Source of the DNA: Photobacterium carnosum
GTDB taxonomy: Bacteria > Pseudomonadota > Gammaproteobacteria > Enterobacterales > Vibrionaceae
Direction of reading: 5' to 3'
NCBI RefSeq assembly: GCF_002849605.1
Contig: NZ_NPIB01000001.1
Coordinates: 62,001-126,000, forward strand
Length of the DNA: 64,000 bases
Shown here: positions 34,262-45,090 of the stretch, piece after piece
Layout of the letters: each line of letters begins with the position of its first letter
Numbering within the stretch: position 1 is the first letter of the stretch
Notes under the pieces: generated by a model
The model's database searches: none
The model's input: the letters and a program-made list of their open reading frames with translations, nothing else
Told to the model about the DNA's origin: nothing
Position numbers and translations under genes: made by a program

Positions 34262-34825
34262 ATGCAATTACCTCTTTTCCCTGTTGATATATACTTACTG
34301 CCTAATGGTATTTGTAAATTACAGATTTACGAACAACGCTATATGCGCTTAGTAAAACTTGCCACGGCTAACCATCATGGTTTTGGACTCTGTATGAAAA
34401 TTGATGATAACCTTTGTCATTTTGGTACACGGGTTATTATTACTGATTTTGATCCCCTGCCAAACGGATTTATGAGTATTACTGTTCGAGGTATTGAAAT
34501 GTTTTTGATCAATAATCATTCGCAAGACAATGACCATCTGTACATCGGTGACACCTCGCCTGTTCCTAATTGGCATAGCAAAGATATTAATTTTATCGAT
34601 CAAGGTATTTCAGATAATTTAAAACAACTGTTCCAACAACATCCTGAGCATGCTCATTATTATCCTGAACCTAAATTTGATGATATTACGTGGGTATGTC
34701 AGCGTTGGCTTGAAATTTTACCGTTAGAAGTTAATCAGAAACAATGGTTCATGAGCCGCAATGATTACACCGCAGCATTATCATTCTTACATACAGTAAT
34801 CAATAATAATTCAAAATCAGAATAG
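34262..34825 (+). CDS. Lon N-terminal (LAN) domain protein
   Basis: 187 residues from ATG 34262 (MQLPLFPVDIYLLPNG), the conserved start of stand-alone Lon-N-domain proteins; AGGG lies about 9 bases upstream, and an upstream open stretch to 34184 is hydrophobic and lacks a ribosome-binding site. Next come LQIYEQRYMRLVK and a beta-barrel pattern (FGLCMKIDD, GTRVIITDFD), then an all-helical C-terminal third. The domain binds protein substrates in Lon protease; here there is no AAA+ or protease part. Function in bacteria is not established. Confidence 0.83.
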   Translation: MQLPLFPVDIYLLPNGICKLQIYEQRYMRLVKLATANHHGFGLCMKIDDNLCHFGTRVIITDFDPLPNGFMSITVRGIEMFLINNHSQDNDHLYIGDTSPVPNWHSKDINFIDQGISDNLKQLFQQHPEHAHYYPEPKFDDITWVCQRWLEILPLEVNQKQWFMSRNDYTAALSFLHTVINNNSKSE

Positions 34826-35437
34826 CGTTTAATCATCAATACCACACATAAACTAATGTTTACTTATGAGTAAATATTTATCGTTTTTAATAGAAAATAA
34901 CATTTAAGCCTCAAATGCCATTAATATAATAATAGTTAATTCAATTAATATATTTAAAAATCACTAAATAATGTTTTTTATATTTCAATTAACCACCTTA
35001 ACTGCATTATTAGTCGAATACGCTTTAATTTTAACGCTTAAATAATTACTGTACTGATAACCATTATCTTTTACCAGCAGTGCTTGTTTTATTATTCGAA
35101 ATAAACACTTAATATATTAGCTTATGTATGCAAATACATTGTTTCCAATAATGATATAATCAAGCTATTTATTCACACACATATAATCCGTAACAACTTG
35201 ATTTTTTGTAAGTATTAAAAAAAACACCGTTTATACAGTATATATTCACATCACATTTAATTAATAAGTATGATAAATGCAAAAAAAAAATAGATAGAAA
35301 GTTTCGTTTTCCTGCCTACAATAATCTCCCCACTGAGGTAATCAGTATAAAAAATACTATTCACATAGTAATAATAAATAAAAATAAAATTCGTCTGTTT
35401 GAACATGGAATAAGACGACTCAGCCAGGGAAATAAAT
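34826..35437. other. AT-rich intergenic region before the lactate operon
   Basis: 612 bases without a credible gene; a minus-strand frame at 35257-35520 runs into lldP and is rejected. The lldP promoter must lie here. The only ordered element I find is an inverted repeat TACTAT-TCAC-ATAGTA at 35355-35370, 68 bases before the lldP start, which could be a repressor site. Confidence 0.5.
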
Positions 35438-37021
35438 ATGCTCAATCTAACAATATCCGTTATTCCAATTTTATTATTAATTTGGATGATGACAAAAAAA
35501 AAGGCGCTACCTTCACACATTGCATTACCTTTAACAGCATTACTTGTTGGTGTATTACAATTAATTTATTTTGGTACTAGCGGTCGTTTATTAACGGCTA
35601 ACATTATTTCGGGATCTTTATCAGCACTTACACCCATCTCTATTATTGCTGGTGCGATTTTATTAAATCGCACCCTCTCAATTTCAGGCTGTGAAGATGT
35701 CATTAAACAATGGCTAGAAGGTATTAGTAAAAATCAAATTGGTCAGTTAATGATCATTGGTTGGGCATTTGCTTTTATGATTGAAGGTGCGTCAGGCTTT
35801 GGTACGCCAGCTGCAATTGCTGCCCCCATTCTTGTTGGGCTCGGCTTTAATCCATTACGAGTGGCAATGTTAGCATTAGTCATGAACTCCGTCCCCGTCT
35901 CTTTTGGTGCGGTGGGAACACCAACATGGTTTGGTTTCGGTAACCTTGGTCTTTCTGATGCCGAATTGCTACATGTCGGTAGCTTATCGGCCATCATGCA
36001 TACTGTCGCAGCGATTGTTATTCCCGTTATTGCTTTGAAATTCATTGTTAGCTGGCAACAAATTCGCCGTAACATTATTTTTATTCAACTCAGTATTTGG
36101 TCATGTACGCTGCCTTACGTATGGTTAGCACAATGGAACTATGAGTTCCCAGCGCTTATTGGTGGTGCTATTGGTCTAACATTATCAATCCTGTTTGCAC
36201 GCTATAACATTGGATTAGAGAAAAAAGAAATAACAACGACAGAAAATACGGTCGTTCATTTACCGTTCTGGCATGTATTTAAAGCCATGGCACCTACGCT
36301 ATTATTGATTGTTATTTTAATCGTAACGCGCATTAAGCAACTAGGGCTAAAAGGTATGTTAAATGACGCAACCCCGATGTGGAATTTCCACTTAGGCTTT
36401 GCTGACTTACATATTAGCCAAGCATTTATTATTCATATTAATCAAATTTTAGGGACCGATACAGCATGGGCATACAAGACACTGTATGTACCAGCATTAA
36501 TTCCATTTTTCTTGGTTGTTTTCATATCAATCCCTTTTTTGAAAATGAACAGACACCAAGTAACCGCCGTATTTAGCGACACCGCATCACGAATCAAAAC
36601 ACCCTTTATCGCCCTTGTTGGTGCATTAATTATGGTTAAGTTTATGATGATTGGTGGTGATAACTCGCCCATCATGACAACAGGTAATGCTTTTGCGGCG
36701 CTATTAGGTAAAAATTGGCAGTACTGTGCGGCTTATCTAGGCGCGCTGGGTGCATTTTTCTCAGGTTCAGCAACCGTTTCTAATCTCACTTTTGGTGCGA
36801 TTCAACAAAGTATTGCCCACACGGTTGGGTTACCAGAAACTATCATTCTTGCCTTGCAATCTGTCGGTGGTGCGATGGGTAATATGGTATGTATTAATAA
36901 TATTATTGCAGTATCAGCCATTCTTGGTATTGCCAATAAAGAAGGTTACATCATTAAGCGAACAGTTATTCCTATGATTTTATATGGCGTAATTGTCGCT
37001 ATAGTAAGTACCTTTCTTTAA
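35438..37021 (+). CDS. lldP: L-lactate permease
   Basis: 527 residues with about 12 helices, a member of the lactate permease (LctP) family that imports L-lactate, probably with protons. Shared segments: GWAFAFMIEGASGFGTPAAIAAPIL near residue 108, NSVPVSFGAVGTPTWFG near residue 149, and FSGSATVSNLTFGAIQ near residue 442, plus GGAMGNMVCINNI. GGGA lies 8 bases before the ATG. It heads an operon with the three-subunit LutABC lactate dehydrogenase. Confidence 0.95.
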   Translation: MLNLTISVIPILLLIWMMTKKKALPSHIALPLTALLVGVLQLIYFGTSGRLLTANIISGSLSALTPISIIAGAILLNRTLSISGCEDVIKQWLEGISKNQIGQLMIIGWAFAFMIEGASGFGTPAAIAAPILVGLGFNPLRVAMLALVMNSVPVSFGAVGTPTWFGFGNLGLSDAELLHVGSLSAIMHTVAAIVIPVIALKFIVSWQQIRRNIIFIQLSIWSCTLPYVWLAQWNYEFPALIGGAIGLTLSILFARYNIGLEKKEITTTENTVVHLPFWHVFKAMAPTLLLIVILIVTRIKQLGLKGMLNDATPMWNFHLGFADLHISQAFIIHINQILGTDTAWAYKTLYVPALIPFFLVVFISIPFLKMNRHQVTAVFSDTASRIKTPFIALVGALIMVKFMMIGGDNSPIMTTGNAFAALLGKNWQYCAAYLGALGAFFSGSATVSNLTFGAIQQSIAHTVGLPETIILALQSVGGAMGNMVCINNIIAVSAILGIANKEGYIIKRTVIPMILYGVIVAIVSTFL

Positions 37022-37117
37022 TCATTAAAGAAAATTGATTGGCGTTCTGTGCAGCAGGCGCCAACCAATAGTTTAACGTTAATATTTCAGGCGCCTTTAC
37101 GCCATTGGAGCAATAAA

Positions 37118-37837
37118 ATGAAGGTAAACTTTTTTGTCACTTGTCTTGGCGATACCGTAAAAGCAGAAGTTGCTAAAAAGACGGTACAACTGCTTGAGCA
37201 ATTAGAGTGTGAAGTGATTTTTCCTGAACGCCAAGGGTGTTGTGGTCAACCTGCATTAAATAGTGGTTATATCGAAAAAAGCAAGCCTGCAATGAAAAGC
37301 ATGATCGAAGCTTTTGAAATTAATGATTACCCTATTGTGACACCTGCAGGTTCATGTGCTGCTTCTGTGAAGAAATACCCACATTATTTAGAAGATGAAC
37401 CTGAATGGGCAGCCCGCGCACAAAAAGTCGCAGACCGCTTATTTGAGCTAACCCAATTTATCGTTCGTCAACTAGGTGTAACAAACGTAGGTGCACGTCT
37501 TAAAGGTAAAGGGGTTTACCATCCGTCTTGTAGTCTTATTCGTAAATTAGGCGTGCGTGAAGAGCCACTTATTTTACTTAATAATGTTGAAGGCCTTGAG
37601 CTCTTACCTATTGATAACCAAGAAACATGTTGCGGTTTTGGCGGTACTTTCTCTGTTAAAATGTCTGAAATTTCAGGTGAAATGGTAACAGAAAAAGTAC
37701 AACACATTAGCGCAGTTAAACCTGACTTCTTAATTGGTGCCGATATTAGTTGTTTATTAAATATTGGTGGTCGTATTAGCCGTGAAGGTCAACCTATTAA
37801 AGTAATGCACATTGTTGATGTGCTGATGAGTCGTTAA
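37118..37837 (+). CDS. lldE: Lactate utilization protein A, CCG-domain subunit
   Basis: 239 residues from ATG 37118, with GGAG 9 bases upstream; the frame is open to 37049 but starts in the intergenic region. Two cysteine-rich CCG domains are plain: GCCGQPALNSGY near residue 44 and CCGFGGTFSVKM near residue 171, with partner cysteines in GSCAASVKKY and HPSCSLIRKLG. These carry non-cubane iron-sulfur clusters, as in LutA/GlpC/heterodisulfide reductase. With LutB and LutC it oxidises L-lactate to pyruvate on the cytoplasmic side of the membrane. Confidence 0.95.
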   Translation: MKVNFFVTCLGDTVKAEVAKKTVQLLEQLECEVIFPERQGCCGQPALNSGYIEKSKPAMKSMIEAFEINDYPIVTPAGSCAASVKKYPHYLEDEPEWAARAQKVADRLFELTQFIVRQLGVTNVGARLKGKGVYHPSCSLIRKLGVREEPLILLNNVEGLELLPIDNQETCCGFGGTFSVKMSEISGEMVTEKVQHISAVKPDFLIGADISCLLNIGGRISREGQPIKVMHIVDVLMSR

Positions 37838-37849
37838 GAGGTCATTATT

Positions 37850-39265
37850 ATGTCAATGAAAACTAGCAACGTTAAATTTAAAGATCGTATTCATCTAAAA
37901 ATGAAAGACGAATCTATGCGTGCCGCCGTTGCCAACGCACAAGAACGTATGTTTAAAAGCCGTGCAGTTGCTGCTGAAAAACTTGGTAACTGGGAAGAAT
38001 GGCGTGAAATGGGCATGGACATTCGTAACCATGTACTTGAAAACCTTGATTACTACTTACAACAGCTGAGTGAAAATGTAGAAAAAAATGGTGGCCATGT
38101 TTTCTTTGCCTCAACCGCAGAAGATGCAACCAACTACATCGAAACGATTGTAAAGAAAAAGAACGCTAAAAAAATCGTAAAATCTAAATCAATGGTGACT
38201 GAAGAAATCGGCATGAACCAGATGATCCAACGCAATAATTGCGAAATCATCGAAACCGATTTAGGCGAATATATTTTACAAGTCGATGATTGTGATGCTC
38301 CATCACACATTGTTGTGCCTGCATTACATAAAAACCGCACTCAAATTCGCGAAGTGTTCAAAGAAAAGCTCGGTTATGATGGATCATCTGATCCTGAAGC
38401 CATGACCCGCTTTGTCCGTGAGCATATTCGCCATGACTTCCTTGAAGCCGAAATTGGTATTACAGGTTGTAACTTTGCGATTGCAGAATCAGGTACCATC
38501 ACTTTAGTTACAAATGAAGGTAACGCGCGTCTAGCCACCAGCCTACCAAAAACACATATTGCCGTCATGGGTATGGAGCGTATCGTTCCGACCTTTGAAG
38601 AGTTTGATATTATGGCAAGCCTATTGTGCCGTAGTGCTGTTGGTCTGCCACTAACGGGTTATGTTACTGCGCTAACAGGTCCTCGTGAAGACGATAACTG
38701 TGATGGTCCTGAAGAATTCCACCTCGTTATTGTTGATAATGGTCGTTCAAAAATTCTAGGCTCAGAATTCCGTCCTATTCTACGCTGTATTCGCTGTGCG
38801 GCTTGTGTTAACACTTGCCCTGCTTACCGTCATATCGGTGGTCAATCTTACGGTTCAATCTACTCAGGTCCAATTGGTGCGGTATTATCACCATTACTGG
38901 GTGGCTATGAAGATTTTAAAGACCTACCCAATGCATGTAGCTTATGTCGTGCTTGTCATGATGTGTGTCCAGTAAAAATTCCATTGTCTGATCTATTGCT
39001 AAAACACCGCCAAATTATGGGTGAAGAAAAAATCACAGCGCCATCAGAACGTGCTGCAATCACAGGTTTTAACTTTGTTAATTCCCACCCTTTCATCTGG
39101 GATAAAACAGTTAAAATCGGTGCAATTATGGCTGGTAAACTGATTAAAGATGGCAAACTACCGTTTAAAGTAGGTTTGCTTAACGCATGGACACAAACTC
39201 GTGATTTACCAACACCAACAGGTCAATCATTCCGTAGCTGGTTTAAAAACAGAGATGACAAATAA
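37850..39265 (+). CDS. lldF: Lactate utilization protein B, iron-sulfur subunit
   Basis: 471 residues. An N-terminal LUD domain (about 60-290) is followed by two 4Fe-4S motifs, [12 protein letters not shown] near residue 318 and [16 protein letters not shown] near residue 363, and a C-terminal segment ending SFRSWFKNR. It relays electrons inside the LutABC complex. It begins 12 bases after lldE and ends 11 bases before lldG. Confidence 0.95.
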   Translation: MSMKTSNVKFKDRIHLKMKDESMRAAVANAQERMFKSRAVAAEKLGNWEEWREMGMDIRNHVLENLDYYLQQLSENVEKNGGHVFFASTAEDATNYIETIVKKKNAKKIVKSKSMVTEEIGMNQMIQRNNCEIIETDLGEYILQVDDCDAPSHIVVPALHKNRTQIREVFKEKLGYDGSSDPEAMTRFVREHIRHDFLEAEIGITGCNFAIAESGTITLVTNEGNARLATSLPKTHIAVMGMERIVPTFEEFDIMASLLCRSAVGLPLTGYVTALTGPREDDNCDGPEEFHLVIVDNGRSKILGSEFRPILRCIRCAACVNTCPAYRHIGGQSYGSIYSGPIGAVLSPLLGGYEDFKDLPNACSLCRACHDVCPVKIPLSDLLLKHRQIMGEEKITAPSERAAITGFNFVNSHPFIWDKTVKIGAIMAGKLIKDGKLPFKVGLLNAWTQTRDLPTPTGQSFRSWFKNRDDK

Positions 39266-39276
39266 GGGGCTTCCGC

Positions 39277-40020
39277 ATGTCAGAGCAACGCATTTTTAAC
39301 CGCGATAGTTTCCTTGATAATATCGCAAAACAACTTGGTCGTGATCGCATTACAACACCGGTAGTACGACCAAACTTAAAATATAACTGCCACAAAGAAG
39401 TCTTTGCTGATAAAAGCCAAGATGAATTAAAAGCTATTTTAGTTGACTACACAGAAACAACATTAGCCTCTCAGGCGGTTGTTACAACGAAAGATAAGCT
39501 AACAGAAACATTACGTAATGTATGTTTCCACTATTGCACCGATGATGGCGAAGGCCTAAATCCTATCGGCGAAACTATATTTACCGCAGATAATCGTCTG
39601 TTAGATATAGTAAATCCGAAAGATTTAGCGGAAAAGCAACATGGCGTCTACATTTGGGATCATAGTGCTGGCTACGAAGCTAATATTGCAGTTGCAGAAA
39701 GAGCTAAAGTCGGCGTAGTATTCGCAGAACAAGCATTAGCTGAATCAGGTACAATGGTACTTTACAGCCAAGCAGCACAAGGTCGAGTAGTAAGTTTACT
39801 CCCTGAAGCGTCGGTTTTTATTGTACCTAAAAGCAATCTTGTTCCTCGCTTAACTCAAGCGACAGAATTATTACATCAAAAAGCACAGAATGGTGAACGT
39901 ATTCCATCATGTGTGAATTTCATTTCAGGTCCTAGTTCGACTGCAGATATCGAACTGATCAAAGTTGTTGGTGTGCATGGGCCCGTCTTTGCCACCTACA
40001 TCATTATTGATGATATGTAA
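39277..40020 (+). CDS. lldG: Lactate utilization protein C (LUD domain)
   Basis: 247 residues with one LUD domain. The fingerprint VVFAEQALAESGTMVL near residue 148 and CVNFISGPSSTADIELI near residue 214 match LutC/YkgG. AGGGG lies before the ATG. It is the last gene of lldPEFG and is followed by a strong terminator at 40094. Confidence 0.93.
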   Translation: MSEQRIFNRDSFLDNIAKQLGRDRITTPVVRPNLKYNCHKEVFADKSQDELKAILVDYTETTLASQAVVTTKDKLTETLRNVCFHYCTDDGEGLNPIGETIFTADNRLLDIVNPKDLAEKQHGVYIWDHSAGYEANIAVAERAKVGVVFAEQALAESGTMVLYSQAAQGRVVSLLPEASVFIVPKSNLVPRLTQATELLHQKAQNGERIPSCVNFISGPSSTADIELIKVVGVHGPVFATYIIIDDM

Positions 40021-40093
40021 TTTTACCTATCACCAATAGTGATAAACAAACTAGCAGGATGCTAGTGGTTAAGCACTTAAACGGGAATATGAA

Positions 40094-40124
40094 AAAACGC
40101 AGTTATCGGACTGCGTTTTTTTTC
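40094..40124 (+). terminator. Intrinsic terminator of the lactate operon
   Basis: AAACGCAGT/ACTGCGTTT with a 6-base loop, followed by T residues. Confidence 0.9.
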
Positions 40125-40163
40125 GCGTATAATTCGCTATAATTTCACTCTTGGAATATTGAC

Positions 40164-41066
40164 ATGCCAGCTATTGATGATCTCGTTCTTTTTACTCAAG
40201 TTATTGAATATGGTTCATTCAGTAAAGTTGCTGACCTCAATAACATAACCAAATCTGTTGTCAGTAAACGTATCAGTAAACTTGAAACCAGCTTAGGGTT
40301 ACAACTTATTTATCGTACTACCCGTAAGCTAACACTGACTGAACCGGGTGAAGTGCTTTATCATCGAGCCAAAAGTATCAGTAATATAGCGCAAACGGCC
40401 TTTGATTCAGTAACGGGTTATAGTGAAGCACTATCAGGTAAAATTCGCATGTCAGTCCCAACGATTTCAGGTGAATTGGTTCTGGCTAACGCTGTCTCAA
40501 CCTTTTGTCAAAAACACCCTGGTTTAACCGTTGATATGTCACTTAATAATCATTTTGTCGATTTAGTCGCTGATAACTATGATCTAGTGATCCGCACCGG
40601 ATCTCTAGAAGATTCAAGTCTTATTGCACGTCATATTTTTAATTCTCGTTGGGTTATCTGTGCTTCACCGGCTTACTTTGAACAACATGGCGTACCAGAA
40701 ACACCAAAGGCTCTTAATAGTCATAATTGCCTAGGTTATAACCCACAAAGCTCAGGCCCTTTTGACTGGCAATTTATCCGTCAAAATAAAATTTATACTC
40801 ATAAAGTCAGTGGTAACTTTTCATCAGATAACGCCGCAGCATTAAAAAAAGTCACGCTGGCCGGTAATGGTATTGCTTACTTACCAACCTGTTTAGTTTA
40901 TAACGAATTACAACAAGGCCAATTAGTTGAAGTCTTAGCCTCGCATGCGGGAAAAGTGGTCGGTATTTATGCGGTTTATCCTTATACCCGCAAACCTGCA
41001 AAACGGATTCAAGCGCTTATTGAACATATTCGAGAAAGCTATATGGAAATTAAAGAGCAATTTTAA
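40164..41066 (+). CDS. LysR-family transcriptional regulator
   Basis: 300 residues. The N-terminal winged helix-turn-helix is clear (DLVLFTQVIEYGSFSKVADLNNITKSVVSKRISKLETSLGL in outline, residues 5-46), followed by the linker helix and a two-lobed effector domain from about residue 90. The type is that of the DmlR/YhjC-like group. It lies 140 bases after lldG, behind a terminator, so it is a separate unit; it may or may not regulate the lactate genes. Its stop overlaps the mlc stop by 4 bases on the other strand. Confidence 0.88.
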   Translation: MPAIDDLVLFTQVIEYGSFSKVADLNNITKSVVSKRISKLETSLGLQLIYRTTRKLTLTEPGEVLYHRAKSISNIAQTAFDSVTGYSEALSGKIRMSVPTISGELVLANAVSTFCQKHPGLTVDMSLNNHFVDLVADNYDLVIRTGSLEDSSLIARHIFNSRWVICASPAYFEQHGVPETPKALNSHNCLGYNPQSSGPFDWQFIRQNKIYTHKVSGNFSSDNAAALKKVTLAGNGIAYLPTCLVYNELQQGQLVEVLASHAGKVVGIYAVYPYTRKPAKRIQALIEHIRESYMEIKEQF

Positions 41067-42277
41067 CCATCAATTAATTTCATTAGTAAATGGCCATCAT
41101 AAAGGGCTTGTTTTACCAAGGCAGCACCAGGCATGGTTGCTTGGGTATAAAAACAACTTTCTTGAAGTTCAAGATCTCGATTATAAATAGGCAATGTTTG
41201 GGAAATAATACACTCCATAATCGCGGGGTATAACACAGATTTGGCGCGATTAAATTCTCCACCAATTAAAATACGTTGGGGATTAAACAAGTTCACCATA
41301 ATTGCTATCGCCTGACCCAGATGGTGTCCCAGATCAATGATAATTTGACAAGCAAGGGAATCACCAGCCACCGCAGCATCACAAATAGCCTCAATGGTCA
41401 GGGTTGATGCTGTTAATACCGAAGAATGCCCTTCTTGTAAAAGGGTTAAGGTTTGATCTAAAACAGCAGTTAAACTTGCTACCGTTTCTAAACAACCATG
41501 ATTACCGCAAAAACAGCGCTTACCATAAGGTTTAATTTGAATATGACCGAGTTCACCAATATTACCTGTACGACCTTGAAGCACCGTATCATCTAAAATA
41601 ATACCCGCCCCAACACCATGATGCACTGACACCAAAATAGAATTTGATATACCACGTGAATTACCAAATAGCTTTTCAGCTAATGCCCATGAACGAGTGT
41701 CATTACCAACAAAAACAGGTAATCCAGTTGCCTGATGAATAATATCGCTTAACGGTAAGTTTTTAATAGTGTAATGCGGCATTTGTAAAACAATCCCGTC
41801 AATAGCATTGACCAATCCAGGCAGTGAAATTGCTATTGCTGAAATACGATCAATAGCACTGACATGATTAGCAAAAAATGCATTAATTTCAGCCAATAAT
41901 TTAGCAACCACATCATCTTGTTGTACTTGCTGAATATTTTGGCGTTCCTCAATAATAATATCACCACTTAATGAGTGCAAAGCGATAGTTAAATAACCAC
42001 GCCCTAATCGAATCGACAAAAATTGCCAGCCTTCATTAGCAGGAACAAGCCCAATAGCGGGTCGTCCACGGCTAGTAGTTTCTTGATATTGAGTCTCTTT
42101 TATCAAATGTGCTTCAATTAATTCACGCGTGATCTTAGTAATACTAGCTGGCGCTAATTGACTACGTTTAGATAATTCAATGCGTGAAATAGGTCCGTAC
42201 AGGTCAATAAGTTTATATACGCTCCCGGCATTATTTCTTTTTATATGATCAATATGACCTGGCTGAGCGACATACAT
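41063..42277 (-). CDS. mlc: Glucose-responsive ROK repressor Mlc
   Basis: 404 residues, close along its length to E. coli Mlc (DgsA). N-terminal winged helix (residues 10-65: GHIDHIKRNNAGSVYKLID and QLAPASITKITREL), then the ROK kinase-like fold with the zinc motif GKRCFCGNHGCLETVAS near residue 265 and FNPQRILIGG. In E. coli Mlc represses ptsG, ptsHI and manXYZ and is trapped at the membrane by EIICB-Glc. GGAG lies 8 bases before the ATG. Convergent with the LysR gene with overlapping stop codons; monocistronic. Confidence 0.93.
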   Translation of the reverse strand: MYVAQPGHIDHIKRNNAGSVYKLIDLYGPISRIELSKRSQLAPASITKITRELIEAHLIKETQYQETTSRGRPAIGLVPANEGWQFLSIRLGRGYLTIALHSLSGDIIIEERQNIQQVQQDDVVAKLLAEINAFFANHVSAIDRISAIAISLPGLVNAIDGIVLQMPHYTIKNLPLSDIIHQATGLPVFVGNDTRSWALAEKLFGNSRGISNSILVSVHHGVGAGIILDDTVLQGRTGNIGELGHIQIKPYGKRCFCGNHGCLETVASLTAVLDQTLTLLQEGHSSVLTASTLTIEAICDAAVAGDSLACQIIIDLGHHLGQAIAIMVNLFNPQRILIGGEFNRAKSVLYPAIMECIISQTLPIYNRDLELQESCFYTQATMPGAALVKQALYDGHLLMKLIDG

Positions 42278-42371
42278 GTCGATACTCCTAGAGGAAAAAC
42301 AGTAATAAATATCATTTGTTTTTCAATTTTTTTACTTTGCGAACTAATTGTGAAGTCTCTTGTACTCAGGA

Positions 42372-42387
42372 CGTGACCGCCGTCACG
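42372..42387. promoter_or_regulatory. Possible CRP site upstream of mlc
   Basis: CGTGAC-CGCC-GTCACG is a perfect inverted repeat and contains GTGA-N6-TCAC, the core of the CRP consensus TGTGA-N6-TCACA; the outermost base of each half departs from consensus. It lies about 95 bases before mlc and could also serve queE. Confidence 0.35.
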
Positions 42388-42562
42388 AGGAATCCCTAAA
42401 GACTTCCGCTTTCGCTTCTGACATAATAATAAATCGGCATTTCGCTGAGTATAATTTCAATTAGTAAATTTAATCTCTTCCGTGCTTTAGCCTGGTATCA
42501 CTCACTAGTGACACCTAAATTATACTGGCACAAAGTAGCGATATGAGAATATGAGGTTTTAC

Positions 42563-43231
42563 GTGTACAAAATTAATGAAGTCTTCGAAACCATTCAAGG
42601 TGAAGGTGTATTCACTGGTGTTCCTGCTATTTTTATTCGTTTACAAGTTTGCCCGGTTGGTTGTTCATGGTGTGATACCAAACAAACATGGACAGCAGAG
42701 CCAGAAAATTTAGTCAGCATTGAACGTATCATAGTAAAAACAGAAGACTCACCACTTTGGACACAACTTGACGCTGATGGCATTGTTAAGCTATTAATTG
42801 ATCAAGGCTACACGGCTAAACACGTCGTTATTACGGGTGGTGAACCTTGTATTTATGACTTACGACCACTAAGCGCAGCATTAGAAACTGCAGGCTTTAA
42901 TTGCCAAATTGAAACCAGTGGTACCTCAGAGATTTTAACCAGTGACCAAACCTGGGTTACGGTATCACCCAAAATCAATATGAAAGCAAAATTACCCGTA
43001 TTAACGTCAGCTTTAGTACGTGCGAATGAAATCAAACATCCCGTTGGTACTCATAAAGATATTGAACAATTAGACGCTTTGTTAGCTACGGCAAAACTAC
43101 GTAACGACGTTACAATAGCCCTACAACCTATCAGTCAAAAGCCACGTTCAACTGAACTATGTATCGAAACCTGTATTACTCGTAATTGGCGTTTATCAAT
43201 CCAAACCCATAAATATTTAGCCATCGCTTAG
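42563..43231 (+). CDS. queE: 7-carboxy-7-deazaguanine synthase
   Basis: 222 residues from the GTG at 42563 (MYKINEVFETIQGEG), which has GAGG 6 bases upstream; an ATG at 42551 in frame would add four residues, but its upstream ATGAGA is weaker. A radical-SAM enzyme in the queuosine/preQ0 pathway, turning CPH4 into CDG. The cluster motif is CPVGCSWC (CX3CX2C) near residue 30; FTGVPAIFIRLQ and VVITGGEPCIYDL are the substrate and SAM regions. The other queuosine genes are not in the window. Confidence 0.94.
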   Translation: MYKINEVFETIQGEGVFTGVPAIFIRLQVCPVGCSWCDTKQTWTAEPENLVSIERIIVKTEDSPLWTQLDADGIVKLLIDQGYTAKHVVITGGEPCIYDLRPLSAALETAGFNCQIETSGTSEILTSDQTWVTVSPKINMKAKLPVLTSALVRANEIKHPVGTHKDIEQLDALLATAKLRNDVTIALQPISQKPRSTELCIETCITRNWRLSIQTHKYLAIA

Positions 43232-43494
43232 CATCAACCACTTTCGTGGCACCGTATTACGCTAGAGAATAACAAGGCAATGATAAGACTTAATTTACTT
43301 ATCATTGCCAAAATGATCATTTCTTAACCAACCTTATGTGTAAATTCCCACTTTCCAACATCAATTTATCAATCTAATGAGATCAATGCTTGATGCTTGA
43401 CGTAAGAAAGGTAATATTACTTATACAACGATATCTTTAAGCACGTAATACTTTAATTCCAAAGTGAAGTGCCTAAACGGAGAATGACTTAAAC

Positions 43495-44895
43495 ATGACT
43501 TACGCGCCTGTAACAGACGTATTAAGCGGTAAGCTAGCAATTGACAGTGAAATTACTGTTCGAGGCTGGATCCGTTCACGTCGTGATTCCAAAGCTGGAA
43601 TTTCTTTCCTTGCCATTTATGACGGCTCTTGTTTCGACCCGATTCAGGCCGTGGTCTCTAATGAGTTAAATAATTACCAGGAAGATGTACTTAAATTAAC
43701 AACAGGTTGCTCTGTTGAAGTCACTGGTACTATTGTAGCCTCTCCAGCTAAAGGTCAAGATTTTGAGATCGCAGCAACAGCCGTTAAAGTTGTTGGTTGG
43801 GTAGAAGATGCTGAAACATACCCAATGGCAAAAACACGTCACTCTATTGAGTATTTACGTGAAGTTGCACACCTACGCCCACGTACTAACGTAATTGGTG
43901 CTGTTGCTCGTGTTCGTAACTGCCTGTCTCAAGCTATTCACCGCTTCTATCACGAACAAGGCTTCATTTGGATGTCTGCACCACTTATCACAGCGTCTGA
44001 CTGTGAAGGTGCTGGTGAAATGTTCCGTGTGTCTACGCTAGATATGGCAAACTTGCCAATGACAGACAAAGGCGAAGTGGATTTTGACAAAGACTTCTTT
44101 GGCAAAGAAACATTCCTAACGGTATCTGGTCAATTAAATGCTGAAACTTATGCTTGTGCTTTAAGTAAAGTATACACATTTGGTCCAACATTCCGTGCTG
44201 AAAACTCAAACACCAGTCGTCACCTAGCAGAGTTCTGGATGGTTGAGCCTGAAGTTGCTTTTGCTGATCTTGATGACGTAGCAAAACTAGCTGAAAATAT
44301 GTTGAAATATGTATTTAAAGCAGCTCTTGAAGAGCGTCGTGACGATCTTGAATTCTTTGCTTCTCGCATTGATAAAGACGTTATTACTCGTCTAGAGCAA
44401 TTTGTAACGTCTGATTTTGCACAAGTAGACTACACTGATGCAATCAAGATTCTTCAAGATTCTGGTCGTCAGTTTGAGAACGATGTTGAGTGGGGCATTG
44501 ATATGTCTTCTGAGCACGAGCGTTTCCTTGCTGAGCAACACTTCAAAGCACCAGTAATTGTGAAGAACTATCCAAAAGACATCAAAGCGTTCTACATGCG
44601 TATGAACGAAGATGGTAAGACTGTTGCAGCAATGGATGTACTTGCACCGGGTATCGGTGAAATCATCGGTGGTTCACAACGTGAAGAGCGTCTAGAACAA
44701 CTTGATGCTCGTATGATTGAGATGGGTTTAAACCCTGAGAGTATGGGCTGGTACCGCGATTTACGTCGTTATGGTTCAGTACCACACTCAGGTTTTGGTC
44801 TAGGCTTTGAACGTCTAGTCTCTTACGTAACGGGTATGAGCAACATCCGTGACGTAATTCCATTCCCACGTACACCACGTTCTGCAAACTTCTAA
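43495..44895 (+). CDS. asnS: Asparaginyl-tRNA synthetase
   Basis: 466 residues, the standard length. N-terminal OB-fold anticodon domain (about 1-105, [18 protein letters not shown]), then the class II core: motif 1 near residues 140-165, motif 2 [22 protein letters not shown] near residue 233 and motif 3 [15 protein letters not shown] near residue 435. It charges tRNA-Asn. Spacing to queE upstream is 263 bases, so it has its own promoter. Terminator at 44921. Confidence 0.98.
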   Translation: MTYAPVTDVLSGKLAIDSEITVRGWIRSRRDSKAGISFLAIYDGSCFDPIQAVVSNELNNYQEDVLKLTTGCSVEVTGTIVASPAKGQDFEIAATAVKVVGWVEDAETYPMAKTRHSIEYLREVAHLRPRTNVIGAVARVRNCLSQAIHRFYHEQGFIWMSAPLITASDCEGAGEMFRVSTLDMANLPMTDKGEVDFDKDFFGKETFLTVSGQLNAETYACALSKVYTFGPTFRAENSNTSRHLAEFWMVEPEVAFADLDDVAKLAENMLKYVFKAALEERRDDLEFFASRIDKDVITRLEQFVTSDFAQVDYTDAIKILQDSGRQFENDVEWGIDMSSEHERFLAEQHFKAPVIVKNYPKDIKAFYMRMNEDGKTVAAMDVLAPGIGEIIGGSQREERLEQLDARMIEMGLNPESMGWYRDLRRYGSVPHSGFGLGFERLVSYVTGMSNIRDVIPFPRTPRSANF

Positions 44896-44920
44896 ATACT
44901 CAGTGTAATTAGTCGTAATA

Positions 44921-44947
44921 AAAACCATCTTCGGATGGTTTTTTCTT
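44921..44947 (+). terminator. Intrinsic terminator of asnS
   Basis: AACCATC-TTCG-GATGGTT, a 7-bp stem with a UUCG tetraloop, followed by TTTTC. Confidence 0.9.
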
Positions 44948-45090
44948 TCAATTCAGTTTGAAACACAAAACACCCTATCTACATTTACACTTAATTCCTA
45001 ATAAAAATTTATAAAGATTGTATTAATACTACAAATAGATTAAATTAATTAAGAACATTCACGAAAAGAATAGATTTAACAAAATATCCC

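Noticed and set aside
35257..35520. 87-codon minus-strand frame upstream of lldP
   Set aside because: It overlaps the lldP start, is made of low-complexity AT-rich codons and lacks a ribosome-binding site.
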